In this document: piece after piece, positions 34,973-43,749 of the stretch
How positions within the stretch are numbered: the stretch's first letter is position 1
How the letters are laid out: each line of letters begins with the position of its first letter
Source: Cytobacillus sp. NCCP-133
Lineage (GTDB): Bacteria > Bacillota > Bacilli > Bacillales > Cytobacillaceae
Direction: 5' to 3'
Assembly (NCBI RefSeq): GCF_026011715.1
Contig: NZ_BRVM01000013.1
Location: 1 to 64,000, forward strand
Length of the DNA: 64,000 nucleotides
Notes under the pieces: generated by a model
Databases searched by the model: none
What the model was told of the DNA's origin: nothing
Seen by the model: only the letters and a program-made list of their open reading frames with translations
Made by a program: the position numbers and the translations under genes

Positions 34973-36412
34973 TTAAACTTTCATCCTCTCTTCTTTCTTG
35001 CTCAGCGGCATATGGATTGCCTTATTCTTTAAGGCTTCCACAGCTTCCAGCAATCCTTCATTCACGCTAGGATGAGGATAATTTGGGAAAATCATATCTT
35101 CGTCCCTTGCTGCCATTTCCAAAGCTGTGATTCCGCTTGAAATTAATTCAATCGCACCACTTCCAATCATATGGATACCGAGAAGAACATGCTTTTCCTT
35201 ACAGCTGATCACCTTAATAAATCCATCTTTCTGACCTGTTAATATGCTGTATCCGTTAGCCGAAAGTGGAAATTGGCCAATGTCAATATCATGGCCCATT
35301 TTAATAGCTTCTTCTTCCGTTAAGCCCACACTGGCAATTGGTGGCTGGGTATGTGCTACTAATGGAATAAAATGAAAGTCTGATTCGGATTTGATTCCTG
35401 CAATTGCTTCTGCAGCTGTTTTTCCTTGTTTAATAGCCTTAACAGCAAGTGCCGGGCCATCTGTTACATCACCGACCGCAAAAATATTAGGCTGTGTGGT
35501 TCTGCTTCGGTGATCCACCTTAATAAAACCAGCAGGACATTGTTCAACCCCTATACGATTCAGGCAAAGCTGATCCGTATTCGGTTTTATAGATGCAGAG
35601 ATAAATAATTGCGAACCAGTAATGGTTTCTGACTTTCCCTCTGACTCCAAAGTTAGCACTACATGATCTTCAGCCAACAGTGAATCCATTACATCTACAT
35701 TCCTAAGAACATTTATTTTTTTCTTTTTAAACATCCTCTTCAGCTCCCGGCAGATTGAGTGATCAAAATCGAACTCAGTTTTGCCTTCATCGAGGATAAA
35801 AATCACTTCAGAACCAAGAGCCTGAAAAGCCATACCTATTTCCAGCGCAATATAATCACTTCCATAAACTAAAAGCTTCTTGGGTGTTTCACTCAGTTCT
35901 GCAAATGAATGAATATCGAACACCCTTTCACTTTTTTCCTTAAGCCATAGAGGTTTTTTTGGTGTTCCTCCGGTTGCGATTATCGCATCTTTAAATTTGA
36001 ACACTTCAAATCTGTCGCCATGTTCGATTCCTACCCTATCCTCCGACAGAAAAGATGCCGAACCTTCAAGAATCTCTACTTTATTGGTTCGGCAAAGAGC
36101 TTCAATTCCAGCCCGCAGCTGTTCAATCGTCTTCTTCATGTACTGGTTAAGCTTTTTCAGGTTAACTGATATAGCCTCCCCTTCTAAACCCCAGATTTCC
36201 CCGTCCTGAAAAGCAGTGAATTTCCCAGCAGACTGTGTAAGGATTTTCGAAGGAATACAGCCTTTATTTAAACAAATGCCGCCAAGCAAGCTCCTTTCAA
36301 CTAAAGTAACATGGCGCCCAAGCTGTGCAGCTCGAATCGCCGCATGGTATCCCCCAGGGCCGCCGCCGATAATGATCACGTCACGCTCATGTGCAAGTTC
36401 ACCAACTACCAT
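34973..36412 (-). CDS. dihydrolipoyl dehydrogenase (E3) of 2-oxoacid dehydrogenase complex
   Basis: 479 residues, pyridine-nucleotide disulfide oxidoreductase. FAD motif IIIGGGPGGYHAA, redox pair C47/C52 in GGICLNKGCIPSK, second dinucleotide fold LLVYGSDYIALEIGMAF, FAVGDVTDGPALAVKA, and the C-terminal NYPHPSVNEGLLEA His-Glu pair. It reoxidises dihydrolipoyl groups of the E2 encoded just upstream; the stop of E2 touches this start. The pyruvate complex normally has its own pdhD, so this is a dedicated E3. Confidence 0.93.
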   Translation of the reverse strand: MVVGELAHERDVIIIGGGPGGYHAAIRAAQLGRHVTLVERSLLGGICLNKGCIPSKILTQSAGKFTAFQDGEIWGLEGEAISVNLKKLNQYMKKTIEQLRAGIEALCRTNKVEILEGSASFLSEDRVGIEHGDRFEVFKFKDAIIATGGTPKKPLWLKEKSERVFDIHSFAELSETPKKLLVYGSDYIALEIGMAFQALGSEVIFILDEGKTEFDFDHSICRELKRMFKKKKINVLRNVDVMDSLLAEDHVVLTLESEGKSETITGSQLFISASIKPNTDQLCLNRIGVEQCPAGFIKVDHRSRTTQPNIFAVGDVTDGPALAVKAIKQGKTAAEAIAGIKSESDFHFIPLVAHTQPPIASVGLTEEEAIKMGHDIDIGQFPLSANGYSILTGQKDGFIKVISCKEKHVLLGIHMIGSGAIELISSGITALEMAARDEDMIFPNYPHPSVNEGLLEAVEALKNKAIHMPLSKKEERMKV

Positions 36413-37633
36413 TTATACCAACTCCAGAACAATCATTTTCGGATTTTGAATCAGTTCAGCAAACCGGTTTGTAAAGCGTACTGCAGTTGCTCCGTCTGCA
36501 ACTCGATGGTCAAAGGACATGGATATATTCATAATTGAGCGGATTACAATTTGGTCGCCATCTGCCACAACAGGCATTTTTTTTGTTTTGTGAAAAGACA
36601 CAAGAGCTGTCTGCGGATGCTGAATAATAGGCGTCGCTCCGAAACTTCCGCCTAGCGGACCCACATTGCTAATCGTAAATGTCCCTCCAGCAATCTCTTT
36701 CTCAGTTAGTTTATTTTCAATCGCTTTCCCCGTGAGACGCTTCATCTCCGCATGAATTTCCCGTATCGATTTATTACTAACATGCTTAATAACCGGAACG
36801 ATCAGGCCCTCTTCCGTATCCACAGCCATACCGATATGATGCTCACTGTGCAAATGAATTTCTTCTTTTGCTTCATGTAGCTCCCCATTGAACACCGGGA
36901 ACTCGTTTAGGCAGATGGATAAAGCCTTCAGGAAGAATGCCGTTGCCGATATATTTTGATTCAGACTCTTGAGTTCTTTTCTAAACGAGATCAGCTCTGT
37001 TACATCGACCTCTTCAAAATGGGTACAATGGGGAATGGTAGAAAGCGATTTTTCCATTTTCTTGGCAATCACTTTTCTTCTGCCTCTAAAAGGGATGATG
37101 CCTTTATCTGTAGTCGTTTTTTCCAAATGTTCCGGTGAAAATGCTATTTCCAGTTCAACAGGTTTCGTCTGTGCCGATGCCATACATTTAAAAATATCTT
37201 CATCCATCACACGGCCAGCAGGACCTGTTCCTATAACATTATCAATGTCGATTCCATTCTCGCGTGCAATTTTTCTCGTAAAAGGAGAGGCAAGCACTCG
37301 TTTGCCTTTAAATGCGGCAAAAGAATGCAGGAGCTCTTGCTGCGGCTTAAATGCTGCCCCCATGGAGATGGCTTCCTCTTCATTTTCCGGACCGGCTTGG
37401 CCTTCCTCCTCTAAAATTAAAATTGTGGTCCCAACTGAAACCGTTTCGCCAGGCTGGACTTTAAATTCCTTAATAATACCTGCTCTGGGAGCCGGAATTT
37501 CTGCAGTCATTTTATCAGTCTGTACTTCGACAAGCGGTGCATCAGCTTTAACTGCTTCCCCGGGTTTGACCAAGAAGCAATTGATCTCTGCTTCTGTCAA
37601 GCCTTCTCCAATATCATGCAGTTTAACTTCCAC
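36413..37633 (-). CDS. dihydrolipoyllysine acyltransferase (E2)
   Basis: 406 residues. One lipoyl domain (about 1-76; lipoyl Lys41 in EVQTDKMTAEIPAP), a peripheral subunit-binding domain (about 112-147; SPFTRKIARENGIDIDNVIG), then the catalytic domain ending with SFDHRVADGATAVRF (His and Asp of HxxxDG). GTG start after AGGAGGGG. This E2 accepts the acyl group from E1 and makes acyl-CoA. From the neighbours the likely product is phenylacetyl-CoA, though branched-chain or pyruvate activity cannot be excluded by sequence. Confidence 0.92.
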   Translation of the reverse strand: MEVKLHDIGEGLTEAEINCFLVKPGEAVKADAPLVEVQTDKMTAEIPAPRAGIIKEFKVQPGETVSVGTTILILEEEGQAGPENEEEAISMGAAFKPQQELLHSFAAFKGKRVLASPFTRKIARENGIDIDNVIGTGPAGRVMDEDIFKCMASAQTKPVELEIAFSPEHLEKTTTDKGIIPFRGRRKVIAKKMEKSLSTIPHCTHFEEVDVTELISFRKELKSLNQNISATAFFLKALSICLNEFPVFNGELHEAKEEIHLHSEHHIGMAVDTEEGLIVPVIKHVSNKSIREIHAEMKRLTGKAIENKLTEKEIAGGTFTISNVGPLGGSFGATPIIQHPQTALVSFHKTKKMPVVADGDQIVIRSIMNISMSFDHRVADGATAVRFTNRFAELIQNPKMIVLELV

Positions 37634-37646
37634 GACTTCTCCCCTC

Positions 37647-38642
37647 CTAAAACTTCATTACTTTTTCGATGCTATGCTGGATTCTCACTGGAGTCGGCAG
37701 ATAATGATCCTCGAAACCAAAATATGGCACCGGCGAATCAAATCCTGTTACTCGCTCGACAGGAGCTTTTTGATATAAAAAGGATGTGTCATTAATGATG
37801 GCAAGCACATCATTTCCGACTCCCCCAGTAGCATGTGCTTCGTGAACAATCACTGTTCTGCCTGTTTTTTGAACAGATTCGGCAATTATATCTTTATCAA
37901 GAGGGAAGAGTGTCCTTAGATCGATCAAATCACATTGAATCCCCTTTTGCTTCATCTTCTTTGCCGCTTGCATAGCCTCGGGCACCATCGCTCCCCATGT
38001 AATGACTGTTACATCATCACCTTCCATAAGCTTTTTTCCTTTTCCAATTTCTATTGTATATCTTCCTTCAGGCACTTCTTCCTTTGCTGAACGATAGCAG
38101 CGCATCGGCTCAAGGAACAGGACAGGATCCGGATCTTCGATGGCTGCAATTAGAAGGCCTTTTGCGTCATAAGGGCTTGAGGGGCAAACAACCTTAATTC
38201 CTGGCATATGGGTAAAAATGGCTTCCGTTGAATCACAATGAATTTCAGGAGCCCTAACCCCTGCACCATAGGGAGCCCGAATCACTATCGGGACGGTAAA
38301 GTGGCCCATTGTTCTCATTCGCAGCCTGGAAGCATGGGTCATGATTTGCTCATAAGCCGGATAAATAAAACCAAGAAATTGAATTTCAATGACTGGCAAA
38401 AAACCATTAACAGCCATCCCAATCCCTGCTCCAACAAAGCCGGCTTCACTTAAAGGAGTATCAATGACCCGGCTTTCGCCGTATTTAGCCTGAAGGCCAT
38501 CAGTAGCTCGGAAGACTCCGCCATTTTTCCCTATATCTTCACCGAGCAGCAAAACTTCTTTCCTTTCATCAAGCATCGTATCCAGCGCATCGGTAATGGC
38601 TTGCACTAGTGTCATGGTTTTTGCACCCACTGCTGTTTTCAT
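37647..38642 (-). CDS. 2-oxoacid dehydrogenase E1 beta subunit
   Basis: 331 residues, transketolase-like pyrimidine-binding and C-terminal domains: VLLLGEDIGKNGGVFRATDG, DTPLSEAGFVGAGIGMA, and EAHATGGVGNDVLA. It forms the alpha2beta2 thiamine-diphosphate E1 with the overlapping upstream gene (4-bp ATGA overlap). Probable substrate phenylpyruvate, by context. Confidence 0.93.
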   Translation of the reverse strand: MKTAVGAKTMTLVQAITDALDTMLDERKEVLLLGEDIGKNGGVFRATDGLQAKYGESRVIDTPLSEAGFVGAGIGMAVNGFLPVIEIQFLGFIYPAYEQIMTHASRLRMRTMGHFTVPIVIRAPYGAGVRAPEIHCDSTEAIFTHMPGIKVVCPSSPYDAKGLLIAAIEDPDPVLFLEPMRCYRSAKEEVPEGRYTIEIGKGKKLMEGDDVTVITWGAMVPEAMQAAKKMKQKGIQCDLIDLRTLFPLDKDIIAESVQKTGRTVIVHEAHATGGVGNDVLAIINDTSFLYQKAPVERVTGFDSPVPYFGFEDHYLPTPVRIQHSIEKVMKF

Positions 38643-39709
38643 TCTCGGCCACCCCCAATCACTTTCAGGTAGTCTTCTTTTTGCTGTTTAATTTGCCATG
38701 TCGGCTCTGCAAAGACATGGTCAAAAATAGCTGCCGGATCAGCAGGAGGAAACTCTTCCATCTCAGCTACAGCATGGTCGATTTCTGCTGTTGCCTCTTC
38801 CTCTGCGGCCTGCACCCATTTTTCATCAAATATTCCCTGATTTTGCATCCATCGTTCCAATCTTAGAACGGGATCTGTCTCCTGCCTTCTGGCCCTGCTT
38901 TCCGATTGATCCCGATATTTTGAAGGATCATCCGCCGTCGTATGGGCCCCGTATCTCCAGGTAACAGCTTCAATTAGTGAAGGCCCTTCGCCTTTCCTCG
39001 CCCTTTCAAGAGCTTTTAATGTTTCAAAATAGACGATAAAGATATCATTGCCGTCTATTCTAATTCCTGGCATACCATAAGCTAGAGATTTTTGAGCTAT
39101 TGTCTTTGTATTCATTTGCTTTTCGATTGGTACGGAAATGGCATATTGATTGTTTTGGTTAAAAAAGACGACTGGGGCTTTAAAGACGCTGGCAAAGTTT
39201 AAGCCTTCATGGAAATCTCCCTCAGATGTCGCCCCATCGCCAAAATAAGCAATGGCTGCATTTGCAGTGCCTTTTTTCTTTTCTGCAAAAGCCGCACCTG
39301 CCGCATGCGGGATTTGGGTTGCAATTGGGATGCCTGGCGGAAAAATCCTTTTTCCATCAGGTGGTATGCATCCTTCATTTCTTCCGTTCCAAAAAAGAAG
39401 AACATTTCTCAGTGAATGGCCAAATGACATAGCTGCGCCATGGTCACGATAGGTCGGAAACATCCAATCATTTCCCGCTAATGCTGCGGCTGAACCCACC
39501 TGGGAAGCTTCCTGTCCTTCGAATGGTGCATACGTTCCAATCCTGCCCTGACGCTGAAGCGAAATGGCTTTACGGTCAAAAATTCGTAATCTCAGCATTT
39601 GTCTGTAAAAATCTTTTGCTAGTTTTTCAGTTATTTTTTCTTTGTACTCTGCGGCAATAACATTCCCATTTTTATCTAATATTTGCCGGATTGGAAAGTG
39701 ATTTTCCAT
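38639..39709 (-). CDS. 2-oxoacid dehydrogenase E1 alpha subunit
   Basis: 356 residues, thiamine-diphosphate-binding alpha subunit with GDGATSEGDFHEGLNFASVF ending in the NQNNQYAIS of the GDG...NN motif, plus TYRDHGAAMSFG. It resembles PdhA-type alpha subunits rather than BkdA. ATG 39709 (MENHFPIRQIL) follows AAAGGGTGAG; 14 upstream codons are rejected. It is the first gene of the E1a-E1b-E2-E3 operon, located between phenylalanine dehydrogenase and the homogentisate operon. That context suggests oxidative decarboxylation of phenylpyruvate. Confidence 0.92.
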   Translation of the reverse strand: MENHFPIRQILDKNGNVIAAEYKEKITEKLAKDFYRQMLRLRIFDRKAISLQRQGRIGTYAPFEGQEASQVGSAAALAGNDWMFPTYRDHGAAMSFGHSLRNVLLFWNGRNEGCIPPDGKRIFPPGIPIATQIPHAAGAAFAEKKKGTANAAIAYFGDGATSEGDFHEGLNFASVFKAPVVFFNQNNQYAISVPIEKQMNTKTIAQKSLAYGMPGIRIDGNDIFIVYFETLKALERARKGEGPSLIEAVTWRYGAHTTADDPSKYRDQSESRARRQETDPVLRLERWMQNQGIFDEKWVQAAEEEATAEIDHAVAEMEEFPPADPAAIFDHVFAEPTWQIKQQKEDYLKVIGGGRE

Positions 39710-39795
39710 TTTCTCACCCTTTAGCATAATTATTTTTGGCTTTTTTCTCATAGATTGTTGTTTTTGTTTATGAATTTAGCCGTTGATTTCAGCAC

Positions 39796-39955
39796 GAGGT
39801 ACTTGCTTTCCGCGGGGAGGAACGGAAGCCTCCTCGACGCTCTGCGTCTGTGGGGTCTCCCGCTCCCTCTCCTCCCGCAGGACATTGAATAATCTTCCTC
39901 GAATCAACACCGCACGAAGAAAATGCGGATGCATTTTCGAGGATCAAGTACCCTC
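39796..39955. repeat. foldback intergenic repeat with terminal inverted repeats
   Basis: The ends GAGGTACTTG and CAAGTACCCTC are inverted repeats. The interior contains CTTTCCGCGGGGAGG, CCTCCTCGACGC and CTCCTCCCGCAGGA. It resembles the GC-rich Bacillaceae intergenic repeat family recognised by TTTCCGCGGG...TCCCGCAGGA. No gene is supported. It lies between phenylalanine dehydrogenase and E1 alpha and is much more GC-rich than its surroundings. Confidence 0.7.
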
Positions 39956-40072
39956 CGTTCCAATCAACTAGGTAAATATAACTAAGATATTGTAAAGCAA
40001 CATACTTTACGAAAACAGCCTTATTTTTTCAAAACTTATTAATGGTACATATATTGTTAACTATTCAAAAAA

Positions 40073-41182
40073 TTAGGTTCTAACCGCCCACTTCGGACGT
40101 TTCATATGGGAAAAGAAGCTGTTTCTGCGTGTGCGTGCTTCAATGCGGCTCTCGCAGAATTGATTGGATGCTTCCACAGTTGTAATTCCATTTGCTTCAG
40201 CATGTTCGTAGATGTTTAGAAGAGAATTGTAGATTGCCTTTGTTTTGCGAAGTACCCTTTCTTTATTTGGAGTATAAAGTTCATCAGCAACCTGGATTAA
40301 CCCGCCTGCGTTTACAATATAATCAGGCGCGTATAAAATTTCTTTTTCCTTCAGGATTTGGCAATGGTTTATTTTCAATAGCTGATTATTGGCTGAACCT
40401 ACGATAGCTTTTACTTTTAATTGGCAGATTGTTTCATCGTTAATGATTCCACCCATAGCACAAGGAACAAAAATATCAGCTTGTGCACCGTAAATTTCAT
40501 TGCTGGATAAGACCTTAATTCCTGCACCTATTTCTCTGGCTTTTGTTAGCAGCGGGTCTATTGCTTTCTGGTTAATATCGGTTACATAAAGATCAGCACC
40601 TTCTTCGAGTAATCTTTCAGCCACTTTATAGCCAACTTTCCCCAGTCCTTGTATTGAGTAGCTTTTTCCTGAGAGGTCATCTGAACCTGTCAATACTTTA
40701 TTCGTTGCCTGCAGGCCGTAAATAACCCCTTGTGCAGTTGGGACAGACGAATCTCCGCTGCCTCCGTATACCTCATCAACACCGACAATGCAGTTGGTTT
40801 CTTTTAGTGCATGAACAAAATCTTCAGTGGATGTACCCATATCTGTTCCAGTATAGAAGCGTCCATTTAATGATTCCACAAATTGTCCGAAAGCACGGAA
40901 TAATTCTGGCGTTTTATCCCTTGAAGGATCACCAATAATTACTGCTTTTCCTCCTCCGAAGTCAACATCTGCTGCCGCACACTTATATGTCATGCCTTTC
41001 GATAAACGGAGGACATCTTCAAGTGCATCATCAACACTGTTATAAGGAAACATGCGGCAGCCTCCCATGGCTGGCCCCAGTCTTGTACTATGGATTGCAA
41101 TGATTGCCTTTAACCCAGTGGATTCATCATTGCAGAAAACGACTTGTTCATGATTTTTGATTTTTTGAAACATATCTGCCAT
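40073..41182 (-). CDS. phenylalanine dehydrogenase
   Basis: 369 residues of the Glu/Leu/Phe/Val dehydrogenase family. It oxidatively deaminates L-phenylalanine to phenylpyruvate with NAD+. N-terminal [55 protein letters not shown] (catalytic lysines), FYTGTDMGT, and C-terminal [14 protein letters not shown] follow Bacillus/Lysinibacillus phenylalanine dehydrogenases closely, more so than leucine dehydrogenases. Rossmann motif [20 protein letters not shown] precedes the ATG, and a cre-like site lies 21 bp further upstream. It stands directly before the 2-oxoacid dehydrogenase operon. Confidence 0.87.
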   Translation of the reverse strand: MADMFQKIKNHEQVVFCNDESTGLKAIIAIHSTRLGPAMGGCRMFPYNSVDDALEDVLRLSKGMTYKCAAADVDFGGGKAVIIGDPSRDKTPELFRAFGQFVESLNGRFYTGTDMGTSTEDFVHALKETNCIVGVDEVYGGSGDSSVPTAQGVIYGLQATNKVLTGSDDLSGKSYSIQGLGKVGYKVAERLLEEGADLYVTDINQKAIDPLLTKAREIGAGIKVLSSNEIYGAQADIFVPCAMGGIINDETICQLKVKAIVGSANNQLLKINHCQILKEKEILYAPDYIVNAGGLIQVADELYTPNKERVLRKTKAIYNSLLNIYEHAEANGITTVEASNQFCESRIEARTRRNSFFSHMKRPKWAVRT

Positions 41183-41202
41183 TTCATTCTCCCCTTTACT
41201 TA

Positions 41203-41216
41203 TGATAGCGCTTACA
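41203..41216 (-). promoter_or_regulatory. cre-like site upstream of phenylalanine dehydrogenase
   Basis: TGATAGCGCTTACA matches the CcpA consensus TGWAANCGNTNWCA with one mismatch. Placed between the gene and its presumed promoter it would mediate carbon catabolite repression. Confidence 0.55.
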
Positions 41217-41272
41217 ATAAAATCAATTAAAAAAGCCGATAGGATCTTTTAAGCTTGAATATTTACAATCTT

Positions 41273-41662
41273 TTATTCTCGCTTAAGCATTTCGTCAATT
41301 TTGCTTTTAGGCAGGATTACCTGTTTTACTTCACCTTTGCCTACCAGTTTTTCTCCATTATGGACAGTTACATCTGTGTGCACGAAATTTACATCCAGCC
41401 TGGCAACTGTTGCTGTAATCGTTAAGGATGCTCCTTCTGGTGAAGGGGCAAGATGGCTAGCGGAAACTCCACCTCCCATCCCCTCTTCTTCTTCATCCAG
41501 GCAGGGAAGAATCAGCATACGAGAAGCCCACTCCATATGATAAATCATAGTTACAGTTGAATACGCCCGGTGCACCGTGTTCCCTTCAAATTGAGCAAAC
41601 ATTTCCGGAGTAACAACTGCATGGATAACCGCCTGATTTCCTATTTTCAGCCCAGGTTTCAT
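41273..41662 (-). CDS. hotdog-fold thioesterase (FlK/FcoT-like)
   Basis: 129 residues of the fluoroacetyl-CoA-thioesterase-like hotdog family: EGNTVHRAYSTVTMIYHMEWASR, GVSASHLAPSPEGASLTITA, and VTVHNGEKLVGKGEVKQVIL. The conserved His in SASHLAP is in place. By context it may release CoA from phenylacetyl-CoA or dead-end ring-CoA products, the role played by PaaI in enterobacteria, although it is not a PaaI ortholog. GGGAGGG precedes the ATG. A probable PaaX operator lies 31-53 bp upstream. Confidence 0.8.
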   Translation of the reverse strand: MKPGLKIGNQAVIHAVVTPEMFAQFEGNTVHRAYSTVTMIYHMEWASRMLILPCLDEEEEGMGGGVSASHLAPSPEGASLTITATVARLDVNFVHTDVTVHNGEKLVGKGEVKQVILPKSKIDEMLKRE

Positions 41663-41692
41663 AATATCCCTCCCGCGCTTAACAATAATATG

Positions 41693-41715
41693 TATGACGT
41701 TTAATTAACGATATA
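41693..41715 (-). promoter_or_regulatory. candidate PaaX operator C (thioesterase)
   Basis: TATGACG-N9-CGATATA, the same spacing as the site before paaK and 18 of 23 bases identical to it. It ends 31 bp before the thioesterase start. Confidence 0.65.
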
Positions 41716-41785
41716 ATACCATTACGTCAAATAAATAGTCAATAAATTGTAAAAATTTTAAATACTCTTTTGGTTTTGTGGACAT

Positions 41786-41826
41786 AGAAAAAGGATTAAC
41801 ACATCCATTTGGCTAATCCTTTTTCT
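41786..41826 (-). terminator. terminator of ABC transporter operon
   Basis: AGAAAAAGGATTA...TAATCCTTTTTCT stem, immediately after the ATPase stop on the minus strand. Confidence 0.8.
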
Positions 41827-41830
41827 ATTT

Positions 41831-42634
41831 CTATGAAAGAAGGGCACGATCACTTGCCATTTTTGTCCCGCGAATACGCTGGAATTCGTTCAGAAGCTGT
41901 TCAATTGTTAGCTCCTCCTTCTGTTTCTCATCCACTTCAAGTATAATCTGTCCTTTATCCATCATGATCAGCCTATTTCCCAGGTCCAAGGCTTGCTGCA
42001 TATTATGGGTAACCATTAAGGTTGTTAAATTGTATTTTTCTACAATTTCTTTTGTGAGTTTCGTGATGAGTTCAGCACGTGCCGGGTCCAGGGCAGCCGT
42101 ATGTTCATCAAGCAATAGAATGGAAGGCTCCGTAAAGGTAGCCATCAGCAATGAGAGTGCCTGCCTTTCTCCCCCAGATAATAATCCAACTTTGGCATTT
42201 AACCGATCTTCAAGTCCAAGATGAAGGGTTTCAAGCACTTCACGAAAATAATCTTTGCGCTTCTTCGTAACCCCTTTTTTTAATGTTCTTGTTTTATTCC
42301 TTGAGTAGGCCATAGCCAAATTTTCCTCAATGGTCATCAAAGGAGCAGTTCCAGCCATCGGGTCCTGGAATACACGTCCGATGAGTTTTGCGCGTTTATA
42401 TTCCGACATCGCAGTTACATTTTGGCCATCAATATAAACGGAACCTGCATCCGGGAAGATTACCCCTGAAATGATATTCATTATAGTCGACTTCCCGGCT
42501 CCATTGCTTCCAATTACAGTGACAAAATCACCTTCATTTAATATAAGGCTGATCGTATCAAGTGCAAGTTTTTCATCCGGTGTACCTTCATTAAAAACTT
42601 TATGAATCTGATTTAATTGCAGCACCGGCTTCAC
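41831..42634 (-). CDS. ABC transporter ATP-binding protein (TrpZ-like)
   Basis: 267 residues: Walker A GSNGAGKST, signature LLSGGERQAL, Walker B ILLLDEHTAALDP, and H-loop MVTHN. It energises the permease encoded upstream; the genes overlap by 35 bp. It belongs to the substrate-binding/permease/ATPase set of the TrpXYZ type. Reading starts at GTG. Confidence 0.92.
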   Translation of the reverse strand: MKPVLQLNQIHKVFNEGTPDEKLALDTISLILNEGDFVTVIGSNGAGKSTIMNIISGVIFPDAGSVYIDGQNVTAMSEYKRAKLIGRVFQDPMAGTAPLMTIEENLAMAYSRNKTRTLKKGVTKKRKDYFREVLETLHLGLEDRLNAKVGLLSGGERQALSLLMATFTEPSILLLDEHTAALDPARAELITKLTKEIVEKYNLTTLMVTHNMQQALDLGNRLIMMDKGQIILEVDEKQKEELTIEQLLNEFQRIRGTKMASDRALLS

Positions 42635-43631
42635 CCTTTCTGCCTGAAGGCAATTCGCTTAAAGATACGCTTTCTGCAAGTCTCTTAGCTTTGCGCTTCT
42701 TCTCTTTTGTCCTGTCAATTATTTTCGGCATAATTAAAGCCAGAATAACGATCGTCGCAGTAATTAGCTTCATATCACCTGGTTCTAGGAATTCTACCCG
42801 GAGTGCCATCGTTACAACGATTCGGTAAATGATGGCTCCGCCAATAACGGCAAGTGTCGTTCTTGCAATCGTTTTAGTGCCAAACAACGCTTCCCCGATG
42901 ATAACTGAAGCCAGACCGATAATAATCATTCCAATCCCCATCCCAACATCGGCAAATCCGCCTTGCTGGGCAATAAGAGCCCCTGATAAAGCCACCATGG
43001 CATTGGACAAGCCCAAACCCAAAATGACCATTAAATTCGTATTGGCAGAAAGGCTTCTTATCATCCTTTTGTTATCGCCTGTAGCCCGTAATGCTAATCC
43101 AATCTCAGTGCTAAGAAAACGGTCTGTGAAGAATTTAATCGTAAAGGTGACTAAGACCATAAAAATAATGATACCCCATGTTCTTGGCAGGCTGTCTCCA
43201 AGTCCAACCATGGATAAAAGAATGTTGAAAAAAGAATCAATCCCAATTTTATCCCAAAATTCCCTTACATAAGTTAAAGCCGTTTCGGTATTAAGCAGCG
43301 GTACGTTTGATTTCCCCATAATCCGTAGATTAATCGAATACAGGGCAATCATCATTAAAATTCCCGACAGCAAGGCATTGATCTTTCCAAAAGTATGAAT
43401 AATACCAGTGAGACAGCCTGCAATAAATCCAGCAAACATAGCAATAATCGTTGCAATAAAAGGGTTAACCCCGCTGACAATCATCGTAGCTGCCACTGCT
43501 GCACCAGTTACAAAACTTCCATCAACAGTTAGATCTGGAAAATCCAATACTCTAAAAGATAAATACACTCCAAGTGCCATAATTGCGTATATAATTCCTG
43601 ACTCAAACGCACCGAATATGGCTGTAAACAC
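42600..43631 (-). CDS. ABC transporter permease (TrpY-like)
   Basis: 343 residues with about eight to nine membrane segments of the branched-chain-amino-acid/ribose permease superfamily (RVLDFPDLTVDGSFVTGAAV, IGLALRATGDNKRMIRSLSA cytoplasmic loop contacting the ATPase). The basic C-terminal tail is cytosolic. GTG start. It pairs with the downstream ATPase and upstream lipoprotein. A GC-rich stem-loop lies between it and the lipoprotein gene. Confidence 0.92.
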   Translation of the reverse strand: MFTAIFGAFESGIIYAIMALGVYLSFRVLDFPDLTVDGSFVTGAAVAATMIVSGVNPFIATIIAMFAGFIAGCLTGIIHTFGKINALLSGILMMIALYSINLRIMGKSNVPLLNTETALTYVREFWDKIGIDSFFNILLSMVGLGDSLPRTWGIIIFMVLVTFTIKFFTDRFLSTEIGLALRATGDNKRMIRSLSANTNLMVILGLGLSNAMVALSGALIAQQGGFADVGMGIGMIIIGLASVIIGEALFGTKTIARTTLAVIGGAIIYRIVVTMALRVEFLEPGDMKLITATIVILALIMPKIIDRTKEKKRKAKRLAESVSLSELPSGRKGEAGAAIKSDS

Positions 43632-43699
43632 TAAGAATCACGCCCTTTTCCTATATAATGCCGTATATAGTTTTACAGAAGTTTATTAAAACGAAGATA

Positions 43700-43734
43700 G
43701 CCGGCAGGTTTTTAAAACGGCTTAGCCCGCCGGC
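43700..43734 (-). terminator. intra-operon stem-loop after the lipoprotein gene
   Basis: GCCGGC...GCCGGC with an inner AGCC/GGCT pairing possibility. The weak T-tract suggests mRNA end protection or partial termination, which would raise expression of the binding protein relative to the transporter. Confidence 0.5.
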
Positions 43735-43749
43735 AAATCCTTAGCTCTT

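Noticed and set aside
36969-37778. 269-residue plus-strand frame opposite E2
   Set aside because: Low-complexity Ser-rich translation, opposite to a clear lipoyl/E2 gene; a shadow.
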